From Rhodanobacter sp. (GTDB lineage Bacteria; Pseudomonadota; Gammaproteobacteria; Xanthomonadales; Rhodanobacteraceae): a stretch of DNA of 48,092 nt. The position numbers and the translations under genes were made by a program. Shown here piece after piece: positions 46,822 to 48,092 of this stretch. The stretch is taken from positions 1 to 48,092 of the forward strand of contig SCSE01000005.1 in NCBI GenBank assembly GCA_004298015.1, written 5' to 3'. The notes under the pieces are model-generated. The model was not told the DNA's origin and ran no database searches. It saw nothing but the letters and a program-made list of their open reading frames with translations. Numbering within the stretch: the first letter of the stretch is position 1; each line of letters begins with the position of its first letter.

Positions 46822-47576
46822 ACTGGAACTTGCATTTTCTCGGTGTGGGCGCGGCGCAGGCGGTGCAGCTGGGGTCCTCGGCCGTGGTGCTGGAGCGTGA
46901 CGGCACGCCCGAGCTGTTGATCGACTGTGGCCCCGATACGCTCGATCGCTACGTGGCAGCGTACGGCAGCTTGCCGCCGGCCTTGTTCATCACGCACACG
47001 CACATGGATCATGTGGCCGGACTGGAACGGCTGTTTTTCAAGCTGTGGTTCGACCACGAGCGGCGTGGCCGGACCCGGCTGTTCGTGCATGCCGGCCTGG
47101 TGCCCTGGCTGCAGCAGCGTGTGGCCGACTATCCCGGCGTGCTGGCCGAGGGCGGTGTGAATTTCTGGGAGGCGTTCCGGCTACTGCCCTGCACCCGTGG
47201 TTTCTGGCTGGAAGGGTTGTGGTTTGACGTCTTCGCGAGCCGTCACCACGTGCCCGGTACGTCGTACGGTCTCGCGCTCGCCGGCAGTTTCGCCTATACC
47301 GGCGACACCCGACCGATCCCCGAAGTGCTGGCGCAGCATGCCGGGGGTGACGAACTGATTGCGCATGATTGCGGGTTGATCGGCAATCCCTCGCATACCG
47401 GTATCGACGATATCGAGCGTGAGTATGGTGAGGCCATGCGCCGACGCCTGCTGCTGTACCACTACGGCAGCCACGAGGATGGTGTGGCGCTGGCGGCGCG
47501 CGGGTATCGCGTTGCCGCCGCCGGCGAGCGTGTCGCTTTGCGCATGCCGGCGATGCCACGGCCCGAAGCCGGCTGA
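46818..47576 (+). CDS. Metallo-beta-lactamase-fold hydrolase
   Basis: The product has 252 residues. The zinc signature is FITHTHMDHVAGLERLFF, with further ligands in FASRHHVPGTSYG, FAYTGDTRPIP, IAHDCGLIG and LLLYHYGSHEDG. It resembles the RNase Z-like/PhnP-type branch, acting on phosphodiesters. Start ATG overlaps the kdkA stop (ATGA), so it belongs to the LPS-core transcript. The substrate is unknown; the pairing with a sugar kinase suggests a nucleotide- or phospho-sugar substrate, but no direct evidence is seen. Confidence 0.82.
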   Translation: MNWNLHFLGVGAAQAVQLGSSAVVLERDGTPELLIDCGPDTLDRYVAAYGSLPPALFITHTHMDHVAGLERLFFKLWFDHERRGRTRLFVHAGLVPWLQQRVADYPGVLAEGGVNFWEAFRLLPCTRGFWLEGLWFDVFASRHHVPGTSYGLALAGSFAYTGDTRPIPEVLAQHAGGDELIAHDCGLIGNPSHTGIDDIEREYGEAMRRRLLLYHYGSHEDGVALAARGYRVAAAGERVALRMPAMPRPEAG

Positions 47577-47610
47577 GAGGCTGAGAAAAAATCATCCGCC
47601 TGCTGCGATC
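47574..47610 (+). repeat. Stop-codon-linked repeat, copy 3
   Basis: It starts with the TGA of the MBL gene: GAGGCTGAGAAAAAATC, then ATCCGCCTGCTGCGATC. It is closest to the copy at 20257-20293. The next 85 bases hold nothing else before the broken tRNA. Confidence 0.75.
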
Positions 47611-47695
47611 GGCGATTTGCTTGCCTGTCTGTGGGTGTGCCGCTATCCTTCCGCTTCTTTGTCGGGCCGGAGTGCCTGCCAAGGGCGTTGCATGT

Positions 47696-47853
47696 GGAGA
47701 GGTGTCCGAGTGGTTGAAGGAGCACGCCTGGAAAGTGTGTATACGGTAAAACGTATCGAGGGTTCGACAAATTCGTCCGGAACGAATTTGGACAGCCGCA
47801 GGCTGGCCCCGAACGCCAGTGAGGGGTGAGGCTCAGGATGAGCCGAACAATCC
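47696..47853 (+). pseudogene. Broken tRNA-Ser(GGA) copy interrupted in the T loop
   Basis: Bases 47696-47767 are identical to the first 72 bases of the intact tRNA at 47893-47982 (offset 197). The copy includes the D, anticodon and variable arms and breaks after TTCGA in the T loop. After the insert, AATCCC resumes for six bases, then the acceptor strand is missing. It therefore cannot mature as a normal tRNA. Confidence 0.88.
47768..47847 (+). ncRNA. Hairpin-rich insert in tRNA-Ser copy (element copy 2)
   Basis: Hairpins in order: CAAATTCGT-CCGGA-ACGAATTTG (47768-47790), CAGCC-GCA-GGCTG (47793-47805), CCCC/GGGG across 47807-47826, and GGCTC-AGGAT-GAGCC (47830-47844). The GCA-capped hairpin, the GGCCCCGAA core, GAGGGGTGAGG and the AGGA-loop hairpin correspond to the insert at 65-140. 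Both sit after T(T/C)GA and before an A-rich continuation of the tRNA. GGA is in loop position in the outer and last hairpins. Confidence 0.6.
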
Positions 47854-47892
47854 CGCCCCTTCGAGTTGTACGTGTGATTGCAAGTGAAAAGT

Positions 47893-47982
47893 GGAGAGGT
47901 GTCCGAGTGGTTGAAGGAGCACGCCTGGAAAGTGTGTATACGGTAAAACGTATCGAGGGTTCGAATCCCTCTCTCTCCGCCA
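47893..47982 (+). tRNA. tRNA-Ser(GGA)
   Basis: This is a 90-base class II tRNA with encoded CCA. The anticodon loop CTGGAAA (anticodon GGA, reading UCC/UCU) lies on stem CACGC/GTGTG. A long variable arm and the T arm GAGGG-TTCGAAT-CCCTC are intact. Confidence 0.97.
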
Positions 47983-48028
47983 ACTTGCAGGTTACAAACA
48001 GTTTCAGGGCTTAACAGCCCGCGTCTAT

Positions 48029-48092
48029 GGTGGCCCCGTCGGTCCCCCCGCGACGATAGTTCGCAAACTCCGCCAGGTCCGGAAGGAAGCAA
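48029..48092 (+). ncRNA. ffs: 4.5S signal recognition particle RNA (5' part, cut by the window end)
   Basis: CCAGGTCCGGAAGGAAGCA is the conserved domain IV strand of bacterial SRP RNA, with the GGAA tetraloop. The sequence before it (GGTGGCCCC, CCCCCCGC, CGATAGTTCGCAAAC) matches the 5' arm of Xanthomonadales 4.5S RNA. The 5' end is estimated; the 3' half lies beyond the window. A short hairpin (GGGC-TTAACA-GCCC, 48007-48020) precedes it and may end the tRNA transcript. Confidence 0.88.

Overview
This is a GC-rich, gene-dense chromosomal stretch from a gammaproteobacterium of the Xanthomonadales, most likely the Rhodanobacteraceae/Xanthomonadaceae side (Rhodanobacter- or Dyella-like). The evidence is gene order: aroC, a small membrane gene, asd, fimV, truA, trpF, then trpB-trpA-accD with a divergent LysR gene. 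The single his operon led by a TrpR-like gene and the Kdo kinase kdkA fit the same group. The family assignment is an inference from synteny and protein flavour, not from a database search.

Layout. Positions 1-840 hold a tRNA-Ser(UGA) with a broken upstream copy of itself, a decayed tyrosine-integrase fragment and a tRNA-Ala(CGC). Positions 930-13300 carry housekeeping and envelope genes: rnd, a SUMF1-domain protein, a GNAT, a drug/metabolite exporter, greB, a decayed HerA-like ATPase, an MltD-type lytic transglycosylase, psd, prmB and a second GNAT. Positions 13300-24240 hold aroC, asd, fimV, truA and the trp genes (trpF; trpI-like regulator against trpBA), then accD. A gene-free spacer of about 410 bases after accD is crowded with DnaA-box-like nonamers. 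Positions 24650-31400 carry PAP2, GT4, gltX, zur, a MerC-like membrane gene behind a Zur-like palindrome, and ribosomal protein Thx. Positions 31510-39040 are a complete compact histidine operon (hisGDCBHAFI) led by a YerC/TrpR-type regulator. Positions 39150-40725 are an accessory patch: an IS66-type remnant and an HTH/PIN toxin-antitoxin-like pair. After tRNA-Pro come hisS, an unusually long HAL-family lyase, a DUF6165-like gene and lipopolysaccharide-core genes (GT9, kdkA, an MBL-fold hydrolase). The window ends with tRNA-Ser(GGA), again with a broken copy, and the start of the 4.5S SRP RNA.

The most unusual signal lies at both ends. Two tRNA-Ser genes of different anticodon are each preceded by a truncated copy of themselves. 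Each truncated copy is interrupted after T(T/C)GA by a 75-80 base insert, and the two inserts share sequence and architecture: an outer hairpin with GGA in its loop, a hairpin closed on GCA, a CCCC/GGGG pairing, and a last hairpin with an AGGA loop. This looks like a tRNA-linked structured RNA or small mobile hairpin element. Two readings are a CsrA/RsmA-binding decoy or a REP-like miniature element. Smaller observations include a short repeat fused to the stop codons of three unrelated genes, a probable Zur operator, a probable autoregulatory site for the his operon, and a TA-like pair with tandem operator repeats.
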